From the NCBI GenBank assembly GCA_013433145.1, contig CM024175.1, positions 1,047,516 through 1,111,515 of the forward strand: a stretch of 64,000 nt of DNA, in the 5' to 3' direction. Position numbers and translations under genes: made by a program. Positions 26,778-40,998 of this stretch are shown here, in pieces; the stretch's first letter is position 1, and every line of letters begins with the position of its first letter. Below the pieces are notes generated by a model that saw nothing but the letters and a program-made list of their open reading frames with translations, searched no databases and was not told the DNA's origin. Origin of the DNA: Ascaris suum. Taxonomy: Eukaryota > Nematoda > Chromadorea > Rhabditida > Ascarididae.

Positions 26778-27762
26778 AATAAGTTACTGAAGGAAAAGGA
26801 CTAAGAGACATAAGAGAGAAGGGATGAGGCATACGGCGATGCCCTGTGAAATAACGACGATAAAAAGCAGCAGAGAAATGGGAGAATTTTGTGGCGGAAA
26901 CTAGTTCGTGAAAGAACGCGCGGCTGCCTCGAGCATCAATTCCGCAGTCTGAGTGACCACTGTGAGTGACCAATGTCTAGCTGTCGGCAATGCAATTCCC
27001 CGTACGCTTATCGTCTGCGACGTTATATTTCGCATCGTTGATGTGTACTATGTAGCATTAATCATTCCACTTGATTTCCATTCAGAAGAGTTTTAGTGAC
27101 CGTTTCGTTTCAATCAAAGAGCGTTCAGCGCAAAACACAATACTAACGAAGAGAATATCGAGATGAAGAGGAAAGGAGAGAGATGAGCGAAGAAATGCTG
27201 AAATACCGAAAATGAAACATGACAAAGTGAGAAGATATTGTTGCTGCAGAACGTGAAAATTGCACTATTCGTTTCCCACTCACTGAGTACTGTATTCTAA
27301 TAATAATGACCTCATTTTTGACATATTTATAGGTCAACGATCCAATTGTATGCATTTTTAAGAGTGGACACATAAATAGTCACAACAGCAATCAACAAAA
27401 GGAATTAGAAATGCCATGCAATGATTCCTTAAAGGATACTGGATGATCCAGAACAATAGAAATAAAAATAAAAATGAAAGTGATGTAAGGTGTATTCCTA
27501 GAAACTCCTTAAGGAATTTTATGCCTTACAAAGAAATCTGCGCTATATGCAAATGCAAAGCGAATAGCCGACATAGAGTAAATTGAAGAGTGCAGAGAAG
27601 TGACAGTTGGTGTACATATTGAAATTGACCTGATACATCACAAACGGGTAATGAAACGCAACCAAGTACTTATTTTTTCGCTGTAAAATACATTGCCTCT
27701 GATGAATGAGCAACCGAAACTGATGTATATATATATATAAACAATAATATAATATTATATAT

Positions 27763-27919
<157 letters not shown>

Positions 27920-30900
27920 CACCAGATGAAGAAAAATGGCACTCACTGTATATGAGCTATATGAGTCTCTTTTCTTGATATTTCAAAATAACACATGGGT
28001 TCTGGAAATCAGCATAGCTAAGATAAAGAATGGGTGAAAACCTGCTGATATCTTAAAGTGCTGACAAAACAATTCATTTTGATCAGTGGAAATTCGTTGG
28101 AATAGAAAATGCTTCTCTAGAAGATTTTGAAAATTGGTAGAGAGAAAAGGAAAATAAAGGAAGGAAAATGAGTGGTTTATTCATTTTCCAACGACACGAT
28201 GACTATAATTTTCATCAACGATACAGTGAGAAATCGTGAAATTCAATACAATAATAGAAAAGCTACAATAATACAATAAAAAATTGAACTCAATCAAGAA
28301 TTTGAGAAAATAAATACGGTATGAAATACGAAAAATTAACAGGAATTTTGAACTGCAATAGACAGCGGCAGTTTTTTTAAAGTTCTTGCCATAAAACTCT
28401 TCATCGCACTAATGTGTAAGAGTTTGATTAATTTTATCTCCAATAAAAATACGATAATAGTAATGCTTCTATGAATTGTAAGTATGGCACATTCTCAGCG
28501 CTCTATTAGAAAATCTATCGAAAATGCACGCAATTTTCCAAATGCCCCAATATGCCAACAAAACCAATGAGAATCAAGTGGAGAAATTATCGAAATGTGC
28601 ACTCTCTGGTTTGCTCTAAACAATTCCAACGGTAATGACGAAAAGTATATGGCTCATCGATAAGGAATGGAAAAAGAAATGTTTCATTCAGCAAAAAAAG
28701 AAGCCGAAAACATTACAAAATTTCTAAATAACATCAAAATTATTCAACATCGATCAGCGGCATGTGGATGAAAGTAATATTGATGAAACAAACGTTAGTT
28801 CCAGACAATAATGGATAAAATTAGTGGAGCCGCTTAACTTTCATGATTACTTTCATGGCTACAACGGATAGTTCCTTGCGACAATATGCCGAAAAATTTG
28901 TGTCATAAAAGTTGTGGTGATATGCTCATTTCCATGCCCACAATTATTAGATTACGCAAGATGACCAAATGGTAGCTAAATTATAAATCCTTAAAAAATG
29001 CAAATACCTCATAAGACAACCAGGCGACCAAAGAAATTCTCTGTATGGGATTCTTTTTTTATCGGATAAGTGATGGAAAATCCATTCAGACCGATTGCAA
29101 AACCTGTAGGATTATATGAGCGTTTCAAACTCGTTTAGAAGTCGATAGATCATTTTTGAGGCGTGCATGCTAGGCCATTTTCAAAGAATATAAAAATTTC
29201 CGCCAAAATAGCAAAATTTTGACAATGTAGTTTCATCAACTACTGCCATGATACTATCAGATTCGGCAGACATACATAGATACACACATACATACGGATA
29301 AACATCACGGAATAGTAGATGTTCCTCTGTTGCATCTCACTGATCAAATGCTTCTCTGAGATGAACATACTGATCGCATAAGAAGCTCGACTGATACGTA
29401 TGCTGAAGATATGGAATGCACTACGCATCTGTGTCGAATTAAGAAATCAATGCAAAATGTTGCAATAAAGAGTTTTAAGCTAGTCACTTTTACAACAGCG
29501 AGAATGACGATCAACCAACTGCCTGTAACCCCATAATTAGGGACAAGCGGATGGAAACAAATATTAAATAGTGATCGGTAAAAAAATAGACTATGAATGG
29601 TGAGAAAAATATTCGATGTTGAAGACGACTGTCTGATCGTCTGCCAATATACAACCCCGCCAAAATGGCTGCAATAAAGCACGCCGCCCCTAGCGGTCAC
29701 TCGAGGTCATTTACGCATATGCAAGAAGTGACCAAATCAACAAAACAAAAATGTTTACGCGAAACGACGAGAGAGCTAGACACATAAAGAGAACGAGGGC
29801 GAAAATTATTGTGCGCATTTGTGAAAACAACCACATAGCCTACACGCACTGTTGCAATGCAACATTTACGAGTGTGAACCTCAAAGAGAGGAATGAAGAG
29901 TGAAGAAACTAGGAGAGAGAGACGATGAAGGTGACGATGAGAGAGTGTCCGAGTGGTCAAAGGCGAAAACAATTTTTAGTGGTTGCCGTACCACGTACGA
30001 ACATAAAAAGCATCGTTCTCTTGGATACACGCACAAACAATCATCAACGAGAGCCTCATGGCCAAAAGGTCATTTGAGGGCATTTTATAAAAACAGTGCT
30101 CCCAAACAAACGGAACATTTGGGGAAGGAATCATAATAAATAGCGCCTTGTTGAGGAGGAACATATATTTAAATGCGGCTTTATTCAGGATCGTTCCATC
30201 AGTAGTATCGCTAAATTTATCGATGATTCAAAATAGTTACGGCACTCGATAAAAGTACAATAACAACGAAAAGCTGCTAATTTAAGGATACCTGAAAAAA
30301 TTCATTGCTCAACATTGATCCCAACTGCTCAGGTGAAAAGGTCAAGTTTAAAAAGAAATCAATTCGTGAACTTATTTGTTGATTTAGAAAATCACGAGCA
30401 TATCATCACCAATGTCAATGGCAAACATTTTATCACACCTTCTATCCAATTCTCCCGTAAGATTATAGTCAGGTGTGGCTTTGGGGTGGTCGCAAATGTT
30501 ACAACGAAATTAATACATATAAACGATGCATTTCTAGTTCAAAGTAAACACTATTCGCTTGTTGAGGCTGGTGATGATAGGTTCACTTACGAAACTTCAC
30601 TTAATTGCTGTTATGCGGATAAAAACAATGCTAAATTCAGTGAAATGGGTAAATGAAAGTCCCACTCCGAGCTAGGATGGGCACTGGTTACTGCAACTTA
30701 CTGAAACATATCTATCAATATTATGCAAGGATTGGAGATATTTTTAGCTTATAAAGCCTAACATACCCGAAAAATTAACCGATGACAGCTTGTCCTGAAT
30801 CAAATTTTGCTTGCAATACGTTGCAGCATCCATTAAACTCAGCGTTATAACAGTGTTCCGAATTTCTCGACAACAAATATCGCCTCAAAACCGACATCGT

Positions 30901-31942
30901 ATTTTAAGATGAAGCATGCCGATAGATAGAAACTGCTCGGGCATAATAGAGATAAACGGGACTATAAGATTATAGGAGATTATTTTGGTCAGGATTAAAT
31001 AAACCGAGCATTCAAGTACTCACATTCAGCACAATTTCAATCAGGCATTTATGGATAACATGTTTAGGCGCAGATTTGCGTATTTTATAGTTCACAACAT
31101 TAAAATAGCAACGAGTCTTTAAACTTTATATATCAACATATAAAGGATTCATCAGCAAAAAAAAAACAAGATTTCAAATTATTATAATAAATTTAATACG
31201 TATGTGCATTAGCACAAAATCAGCAATCAATCAGACTTTTATAGAAGACGTATTCAATATTTTACTTAACATTTCTTAGAATAACTTATAGTACCTCAAT
31301 ATGAATGGAAAATTTAATCACAAAGGAGAAAGGATACAAATATCCCCATAAAAGGCAACAAACGCAAATATTAACATCAAATCTCAGTTAGATATTTTCC
31401 TTCATTCCCTTAGATTTAACGGCTATAATTTAGTTAATGAAATTCATCTCGATCAAATACTTATAGACAATATAAAGAACAATATCTAGAACGTAAGGAG
31501 TAAACATTGATCTTTTCTTGAATTAGCTATTGTTTAGCGAAATGCTCAATGCAATATATGTTCCCTTAATATCATCTGAAAAAAGGGGCGCGCTAATTTT
31601 AAATGCACATATTAAAAATTCCCTCCAATATATTTCTAAAAAAAGTTTAAAAGAATACTTTAGATAACCGAGTAAAGACTTATGATAAGAAATATAGCAT
31701 TGCGTTACCACAATGTTGCACAAAAATAGAAGAAAGCTCTATTTTAGTGTAGATTATTGGTGAGTAAGCAACATACTAATGGCAAAAAGATGAAATTAAA
31801 CGTAATGAATCGTATACATAAACTACGATTTTTAACACTAATAAAAAACAATGATAAAGCACTCACTAATTACGTTTGAAAATAATTTTTGCACTCACTT
31901 TGCAATTTTATGTTAATATAGTTTGCGATTATATTGCTACTG

Positions 31943-32094
<152 letters not shown>

Positions 32095-35000
32095 TACTGC
32101 TCATAGAAGCAAAAATAAAATACAAGTTTTTTAGCGCAATATTGAAGAGATTTTTATAATGGTGTCCACGATCATTGTTACCGCTTGAAAAGTAAGAGTA
32201 TTATGTTTCAAGACCTGAGAAGTTGGCGACAATATCATATTCAAGGGCAGAGACTTTATAAGTAACGTAATATCTATGTACAGCGAATGCAATTATTTTA
32301 AGTGAAACACTCCATACGTTTGTGGGAGAAATTTTTCCACTCTAGAGCTTATGCGTTGCTTGATAATCAAAACAATAGCTCAATGAGAAAAAAAATACAA
32401 CATGAACAACGATTTCGCTTATACTCTTTATGGATAAAATTATTCAGATAGCAATTCTTCAGGCTTCTAACAAAATTTTTAATAATTTCATCGAATATAT
32501 TCGTATTAACTAAACCTAATAAGCTTATTTACTTGTATTCGCTAGTATTTGAGTATTCTGTTATCCCATGCGTCGAATATAGGTCGTCAAAAATCAATGT
32601 GACATTAGTTATAAATGTAATGAAATCATAGATCTATATGGGTGGCACTCTTTGTTAAATGTCATGCTAGAGCGTCATATTGTCAAGCGTTTGGGTGCTG
32701 GATGTTTTTAGCTGATGCGAAAAAATGAAATTCGAAATTACGGATGATGAGGTTTTTAAGGACTATTGTATGAAATTTTTTTTTGTGCATGGATATATTT
32801 GGAAAATGTGTGAAAATTTACGTGGCTTTTTTTAATCTTATAGAGAATTGTTAAGTAGTATCTTGTGGATAGACTAGGAAACGTTGGAATAGAATTAGCA
32901 CGGTAAATCAATAACGAATTTTATTGGATTTCAACATTATATTTTGTATTTTTCATAAGCCTTCAATGAATGCGCGTAACTTGAATTACAAATTAAGATT
33001 CATATTTCGTAGATGTTAGTATTTAATTTCATATCCATTATATTGATTTTATCACAAGATAAAACGCGCTAAACCAAGTGCATTTTTCAATGTTTTCGGC
33101 TCAAGGTGAAAACAACAGAAAAATAAGCGGAAAATTTAAAAAAATGCCCCCTTGAGAAAAATTTCGATTCGCAATCGGGAATTCAAGGATAATAGGAAAA
33201 CGGTTACGTATTCATCGAAATTACGTGATTCAGAAGAACGGATAAGTGGAAAAAAAAATCCAAGCATAGTAAATGTTTGAATTTCAGAAGAAAGGCTTAA
33301 AAATGGTTTAAAACGCTTAATTTCGCTATTTTAACTTCAGTCATCCTCAAATGAAAATTTCATGATGACAGGCAAATGGATCTTCATAAAAGAACGCGAA
33401 CGCAGTGCTCTCATCAGTAACATTTTTTAACGCACCGAAAACAGGGAAAGTTTTACATATGTTGACATGGTTTCAAAGTAACAGAAAATATTCTTAATAT
33501 CAAAGGTGAACGGTTGCAACTGAATCGCGTTCCTACAGTTCACAACGTTTCAACCGCACCTGTGTTTGATCGAACCGAGTCCATTCACAATAATGCGTCA
33601 TCACATACCCAGTGATGAGCATCGTTTCAGAGAATGCGGCATGCACTTTTCCATTTCATTTAACTCCGTTTCTGTGGCAGTCGGCTACAAAAATTTTTAG
33701 ACGAGTGGAAAAATGTGCACCATGGGAGCTAGCACCATAAGCGATTCGACGATTTCCCTTTATTAGATCGGCTGCCTTCATTAACTGTCCATAAATGTTG
33801 CCATAATTCACTAATTCACTTGAATTTCACCGCAGGCGACCGCATGCATGAATCGTGTGGCCCAGTGTGTATGGTTTATGATCGAAATGCTGCGATGTTC
33901 TCTGCAATATGCAAATTTTCGACGATTCAAGTTGCTAAAGCTGCTCCGAATGATCGAGCGAGTCGAATATTGGTGTTGAAAGCGAGATGTTGCGGTGATT
34001 TCCGGTACGCAGATAGAAATGTGTGCACACACATTTACATCTATCTGCAGAATGTAACAAACACACTTCCAGGCATGGAAATAATGTCGCAGTGATGCAA
34101 CTACAAATGAAAAGTTATAAAAGCGCCAAAAATGACATGAAGATGTGACGACTTTTCAAACGGCTGAAAAACTTGCATACTAAGATTAATTTTCATATAT
34201 ACTGCGATTCATAACTGAAGAAACACAAAAGTTTCTGGCTTAGAGAGGTGCGGTTAACGACGAGCAACTCTGTTGTTGAGATGAATTCTTGAATTTAGTT
34301 CTCGAAGTAGTCGGTTCTCTTGAGTCACAATATTCGTACAGTTCATTTTGCGGCTTTCAACGTAACCGTTGTGTCAATACGATAATAGACAGATCTATAG
34401 GACAGCCGATGTACGGGAATATTACGATGATCGAATTGATGCGAAGAAGTTCCACACCTCCGATGGTCTCATATGAAGGCGGAACCATTTCTAATTTTGG
34501 CGCAGAGTTGTTGACGAATTGCAAATGAATTGTATTATGTCACACTTTAGTGATATTAGATTAGTGAGCAAAATTTCATAGTTTTTTTTTTCCAAAAAAA
34601 AGAGAATTTTTATAAACTTATGGCAAAAAAAAGAAGAATGAAATTGATAATTCGATACAATGAGGATTTGCTTGTAAAAGACTGCAAAGTTTTAACGCTT
34701 TTTTGAGTGCACAATGCAACAGCAGAGATTATTTCGTGATGCCTAACCTATCGGAGAGGATAAGATAAAAGGTATTGTTTGTAGAGAATCGGTAAACGAC
34801 TTGTATGCCCAGATACTGCAAGGAAAGCAGTCATGCTATAGTTGCGTAGCTGAGATGGTTTCTGAAATTACGCCTGATAGGGTTGAAATTCCCTGTGGTA
34901 AATAGTCATGCCCAAGATCGTACTCGTGGAGAAAACACAGAAGATTCTCATCGAGACGTGCTGAAATGTCACAGTGCTAAGGAATGTTGCTAAAGAATCA

Positions 35001-35221
35001 ATATCGCGAAATATAAGTAAAGCTAACAATAAAAAGTACTTTCAATAACTTGCGAATTGAGCACCTTTTTCGACAATCTCAACTTTATAGGCCAAAAATC
35101 ATGAGAGGCAAAATTTGCCACGATATTACCTGTCCTTAAGCACATTAAAACGAATTTATTGATGATATATCACTGCCAAGTACATCTAATATTGTATGAG
35201 GTTAGATATGACACAGTCAAA

Positions 35222-35602
35222 TGTTATAAGTCTGGCGGCGGCGACATGAAGAGCGAGGCCGAGTTGAACATGAGGGGAGGGGACACGAGGATAGTCGAAG
35301 TAGTTTATTGGGGAGGACTACAGCTCCCAAGAACGAGTAGAACGGCGAGGTGCGAGAGGTAGCAGGAAGGGCTGCAGATCGGAGAGCTGTTGAATGGAAA
35401 AGACTGATTCCGAAAGGCTGAGGCCCGAGTTGTATAGGCCTCAGGTAGGCCAAAAACACCTAAGTCAATCAACGGCACTGCGCAAAGAACAATGAACGAG
35501 AACTGCCTATACGAGCAAAATGATCACTGCAATGTTAGATCACAAGTAGCTTTAGATCACAAGTAGATATCTTGGTTTGGCTCTTCAGCACCATACCCAA
35601 CA
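35222..35602 (-). mobile_element. Solo LTR, copy 2 (inverted relative to copy 1)
   Basis: 381-bp unit, reverse-complement related to 22707-23086 over its whole length, about 85% alike by eye. Read on the minus strand it starts TGTTGGGTATGG at 35602 and ends CTTATAACA at 35222, so the last inverted-repeat base pair is partly decayed. Flanks are TCAAA (35217-35221) and TCAAG (35603-35607), a 5-bp duplication with one change. The central TATA-like site is altered (CCTATACAAC in place of CTATATAAGT). No internal retrotransposon genes adjoin it and no purine tract precedes the start, so it too is a solo LTR, probably older than or diverged from copy 1. Confidence 0.82.
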
Positions 35603-36205
35603 TCAAGTCAACAGCTGCATCGTTGATGAAGAACACAAATGTTTGCTTGAAATTTGTATAGCCAATCGAGTTTGCAGCATAGAGAAAACCTTACTACTTT
35701 TTCTATTCGCCGCTTGCACATTTTGGCAAAGGCGCACTGTATAGTCGAACGTCTGCCAGCATATGCATATATCTGATAATGAAGTACCCTGAATATTTGC
35801 TCCATTGCTCTTATCAATCTCAAATGTTGGAAGTTGGGATCCATCACAATCGATATTGCAATAGATCCAACTTCGAATATTTGAGACTAATAATTTTTCT
35901 TCGAAATTTATAGGCGCTGATATAAATAGCCCTTCAACGAAAGATGAATTTCTTCTACGAATCTGTGAAACTGCAAAATACGTTATTACACTCGGGCTAG
36001 TGATTGCATTGGCGGGTTCGATAGCACAGCCGAAAAATTCATTACGACCAACGGTCTCCTTTGTAGTTTCCCTTTCCACCTCACTACTAAAATGGCAGGG
36101 AGAAGGGAAATGAAGTGACGAGTTATAACGGCGAAGAAACAGTAGCATGAAGATGACAACACACTGGGAAGAGGGAGGGGTTGGTGATTCGAAAGCCCTA
36201 TCCAA
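35603..36205 (-). CDS. Hypothetical 200-codon open frame next to LTR copy 2
   Basis: Longest unexplained open frame of the window. It runs on the minus strand and stops at a TGA that directly abuts the TG of LTR copy 2. No domain is recognised; the middle carries cysteine-rich segments (WIYCNIDCDGSQ, LSDICICWQTF). It has no polypurine tract before the LTR, so it does not look like the 3' end of the LTR element's own coding region. It could be a real exon, an old captured fragment, or chance. Confidence 0.25.
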   Translation of the reverse strand: MDRAFESPTPPSSQCVVIFMLLFLRRYNSSLHFPSPCHFSSEVERETTKETVGRNEFFGCAIEPANAITSPSVITYFAVSQIRRRNSSFVEGLFISAPINFEEKLLVSNIRSWIYCNIDCDGSQLPTFEIDKSNGANIQGTSLSDICICWQTFDYTVRLCQNVQAANRKSSKVFSMLQTRLAIQISSKHLCSSSTMQLLT

Positions 36206-37195
36206 GTTTGGCTTCGAGGAAAATATTCATCGTGTTGATGTCGACGATGATTAGTGCATTTTGAAAAAAGGTATCAGACCACACGAGCATTGCTTTGGTT
36301 CCGCTATAGCAATTCAATTTCCGCTCTAAGGTCTTTTGCTTAGGGCGTTTAATTTGCTCATGGAAAATGCACAGCTATGACGTTTTGAAATGAATCAATA
36401 AAGTGCACTCAACATATTCACTGCTGTGCTTTGACCTGAAAATTGCACAACATTGATACAACCGATGATCTAGCAGTTTGCCAAAGTTGGAAAAAGGCTG
36501 TAAGTTATAGAGAGTAACGCCAAAGATTGTTAAGCACTTCTATAACTACGAAACATTCTAAATGGTTCACAGGTCGGCAAATGAATACCACGATGTGCTC
36601 ATGAGAACCGTGTTGCTTCGCCCCCTTGTCCTTCCTTCTTATGTTATCTCCAGCATTCCTATTTTATTCAATAATAGGCCTCTTCGGGTTTCTTCATGTT
36701 CAATAATTATTTAGTATGCTAAAATTTCCGCTTTATATGGAATATGCTAATCGTCTGAGGGATTACTGACGCAATAGGGAATCGCCGATTTTTTTAAAAA
36801 AAGGTTTTCCTCGTTGAAAATAAACTGACAAAATATAAAAAGAATTTTTTGAGGTATTTATGACATCCCCCTTCCTCTTCCCATTCTGTCTCCATTGAAT
36901 ATGATCATTGGTTTCAAGCATAGAAAGTGCGGTCGAAAAATTTTTTCCCCTCCTGCTTATTCCGACACAAAATCATCAGCACTTTCTTAAGCCTATGCGA
37001 GAGCACAGAGAAGCTACTTCTCAAACTGTTGGCGATTATAAGCAATTTTGCCTCAAGGAAATATTTACAAGAGCTATTATCTCGTTCTCGAATCGCTCGC
37101 AGCCTTAGATGGCAGTTTTATTAAAATGCGATGACAGCATCTTTTAAACGACACCAAATTATCTAATCGAACCATTTGTATTCGTTGTAATTCCA

Positions 37196-37345
37196 CCTGG
37201 AATGCGGCTTTCTAATCTTCTCCTCTCCTAACCGTCCTTCCTAGGTCATGAAAAAAAAGTGACGCTCGAACTCTACCTGGAATCGATTTTCTAACCTCCT
37301 CCTCTCCCAACCGTCCATCAAGACCACGAAAAAAGGCTGATTGCG
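37196..37345 (+). repeat. 80-bp tandem duplication, diverged
   Basis: Unit 1 from 37196 and unit 2 from 37276 both start CCTGGAAT and share CTCCTCTCC, AACCGTCC and ACGAAAAAA-like segments. A partial third hint (CGTCCGTCTAACCTGTCC) follows near 37353. Confidence 0.85.
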
Positions 37346-40300
37346 CAATAAATCGTCCGTCTAACCTGTCCTTAGCAATGAGTCCGATGAGATGACGGAA
37401 ACTGATGCACATTTCGCTAATATTGCACATAGAAATTACTTAATCACTCGTCGCGTAAATGGAATGAGAAATGTTACGCGATTTTATAAACAAAAAAAAA
37501 TTGTAAAAATGTATGGCGACTGATATTCATAATGCGTTCTGCACGTCCCTTTGAAATAAAAAAAAAAAAAACATCAACGTAAAATAAACGGCAATTGGAA
37601 GGAAGCAATAGAGGTGCTACAAGATAGCTACAATATTCCATCATAGCAGCCTATTTTTGAATTAAATCGAAGGATTGACGATTTCATCGTTCCTGTGCAT
37701 GACAAGGAATGGGAAGTGTGGACAGTGCAACAACTTACAGCCCATTGTATTCTGCTTAATACACGCTATGATCTGCGCTAGACAAAAGTACTCTGCAGAA
37801 GGAACAAAAAAAGTGCAGAAGAACACACGCAGAATTTCTTCGTCCTACGACTTCTCAAATCGCTCTCAAAATTTGCGCGGCAGGGGATTACTGAACTATT
37901 GAAAAAGGACAAGGGAAGGAGGGAGGCAGTAGGAAACAGTGTAAAAAGCAACATAGGATGCAATTCTAAGAAACAAACAGGGGTTGAGGGGGGTATGTAA
38001 GAAATTCGTCGTAATGAAGCAATCGAATAGAGCAAGCCGGTTGGTTGTATGAGAAGGCGTACGCATATCCTCTACACTGAGCATTTTTGGCAATAGTGTG
38101 CTCTTTATGGGCGCTCTTGCAGGATTGTGCTGCTGCTGTTGCTGTGTGTGGAATCGATTTTTTTTCTTGCAAAAGCTAAAGCTTACATTGGCCTTTAGAA
38201 GAAGCTAACTCCGCAACAGAGCCATGCGGATAGATTTTTAGCAACGGAAGCATTCCCCAAATCACAATTGCCTCCCACTAGATGCTCTATTATAGCTCGA
38301 ATTACAATCCGTGGAATTCAATAAAAATTTGATCACATACATCAAAAGCACTTATATTTTTAACTACTACCTAACAGTGAGAAAAATTGGCTAATGCATG
38401 CTGAACTGTGCATCCAAACAAATGCTGTTATATATCAACGCATCAATCAATAATCTTCTTTAATTACTTCCATTATTTTACGAATAATTTTCGTCGCCAA
38501 GCTGAATCCATTTTGACATATTTGCCTATTTAATGAAAACATTCTTTTCAATGCTAGCGCTGTTATCATAGGAACTTTGAATGCCAACTTCCAAGCAGTG
38601 GGTATTTATGAATGGATAGGTATGAATGGGCACTTAGTTTAAAAGAGGAATCAAAGGGATGGTGGTTTAATTATATTAACGCTCTCCGGCTGCACTTAAA
38701 TAGTCCTTTTGCAAGCAACAACTATCGAAATATACGATAGCGAAATTAACCTTGTGTCCTTGTACTAATTCTATGGCACAGATCACACATGGAGATTTCT
38801 GCCTTGGAATGCAGCGGTTTTTGTTGATCTCTTATATTAAAACTTATGCTCAACTTTAGTTACCATAAGCGATTGCGAACTCTGAAGTTCTGAGTTCAAG
38901 TGGACGTTTAGTCGTCAGATTTGCTAGGATTCTAGTTGTTGGCAGATTGATACATGTGGTTGCTTGATGCAGTTCCCTCAGCAACAACTTAATGTTATGA
39001 TATGCCTACGGCCTAAAGTCATACTGTCATACTTGATCTCAGCAAACCCCTAGCTCTTCTCTTACGATTTTGCTTATCACGTCTGGAAGTGCGTAATGTT
39101 TTGTGTATGCTTCTTTGAAGGCTTCTGAGATGCGAATATAGGCATAAGGTGGCAGCGTAATGAATATCTGCATCAATCCAGGCAATGAAGGATCCGCATT
39201 TAAGTCTCTACTTCTGCTTTTAATTGTTTCTGTACATCAAAATAACGATAGCATGCCACATTAATGTCGACTAGCGCATATCACTTTCAAATAGTATCTC
39301 TAGGCACCTTTATTCTGAATGGATCCAAAAAATTAAAAACTAAAGGTTACCTCTACCTGGAATATTTTTCCACATTTCAACACAGTATTGGTTTATTTGA
39401 GAGTTCATTGGATTTCTATTTAATTAAATTCATTCCTACAAAACACTGAACCGAATTTCGCTTTGACTTTTTATTTAGAGGTCTCTAATTTCACTTAGGA
39501 ATACTTGATTCATGCCGAATTTAATTACCTAAGAAGTTTTAACTTTCTCATTGATATTCTTCGTTCCGATCTTCAGTTCTTCGATCAGCATAATAATTGA
39601 ATTAATCAATTTAATAGCTCCATCTTAATTCGTTTAAAAGCAGTAATTTCATAGACGTATTTTCGTTCTAAAAACATAAATATTTACAGATTATCGAAAG
39701 GTAAAGCAGAATTTTGATTTTCTTGTTTGAGCATTTCAGATTTGATCGCTCTAGCAAGGGAGTTCGATTAATTTATATGTTGGCCTTATGTTGTTAGCAA
39801 ATGAATTATGCACTTATTAGAAATATTTTCAATAATTTCGATAAAAAGAGATAAGATGTGAAATTTTTCTGGTAAGAAACAAGCATCCAAATATGAGGAA
39901 TAAGCGTGAAGGAAAGAAACGTGAATTAAAAAGCGTAAAATGAACAACATGAGAGGATATACTTTTCCTTCACATCTTGGCACCAATAATATTGCTTCCA
40001 TTCCGCTCATCCATCTGATAGCTTTCTATCCGATTGAAAATCAACTTTACTAGTTCAGGAAAAAGTTCTTAAAGGTAATCGCCTTATCCAGACTGCGTCG
40101 TGATTATTCGATTGGCAAATCTCGCCGCTCTTGAATTGCATTTTTAGGAAAAAAAACTTATGCTTCGAAAATATCCTTCCCCCTATCGGTCACTGTCTTC
40201 ACCGGCACTTACAATAAGTTATTCAAAAGTGGTAAATCCGATGCGCTCTTACCATTTTTTTTTTCAGTGCAACCATTTCACCGTGCTCTTTTACACGGTG

Positions 40301-40890
40301 CTACATGGCACATTATAATTACCAGCACAACTATCATTCAACGGGATCGCTCTAGGAATAGTAATTAAACCGCAAAATATTATCTTCACAGGTCCAGTGA
40401 ACAGCCTAGTAAAAATACGCATACCTGTAACCACAATACATTCGTCTTTCACTGCTCAATAGACAACAGTTTGGCAAGCAGAGTTCATTCAAGTTATAAA
40501 AAGCTAAATGTAAATTATTGCATAGTGCCTAGCGTTATTGTTTGATGCCTCATAGTTCAACCAGTTAGAAAAGAATACATGTTACCAATGTTATTAGAAG
40601 AAATACTGCATGCGTAGATGACAGATTTTTGTTAAGATTAGGGTAACTTTGATTAGGTGAGAGGAGCGGGAAAGGATGAGAGTAAGATGAATGACCTAAG
40701 AAAGGAGAGGGATTAGGCAATCTCCAATCGTAAAAGATTCGAGACGGAAATTCCGCAAGAAAGAATTCATTTTTTTTAAACCGCCATATTGGATAGCTCG
40801 TGCAACGCGTCATATAATCGCAAAAAAAATGTTGTTTTCACAAAAGCAAATGTGCTTACGTCCTGTTTGTGAATGCATCTGTACACTTAC

Positions 40891-40998
40891 CCATCTAACA
40901 TCGAGCGCAATATGTGTTTTCAACCAATTCGTCGCAATGGAACCGCCGCTTTCTAGTACATTTTTCGGTCTTTTTCGAGGCAAATGCAGTCGCTGCAC
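40891..40998 (-). CDS. Exon-like open segment, unidentified
   Basis: Minus-strand frame of 36 codons with balanced codon use (includes SGGSIATNWLKTHIALDVRW) ending at an ideal donor TGG|GTAAGT; a second possible donor (GGAC|GTAAGC) lies 33 bases further. The acceptor side is poor (AAGTGCAG). I cannot match it to a family. It may be an exon of an unseen gene or chance. Confidence 0.22.

Noticed and set aside
29936..30010. GTGTCCGAGTGGTCAAAGGCG resembles the A-box part of a leucine or serine tRNA
   Set aside because: No B-box (GGTTCGAATCC-type) and no acceptor stem follow, so it is not a tRNA gene; at most a tRNA-like scrap.
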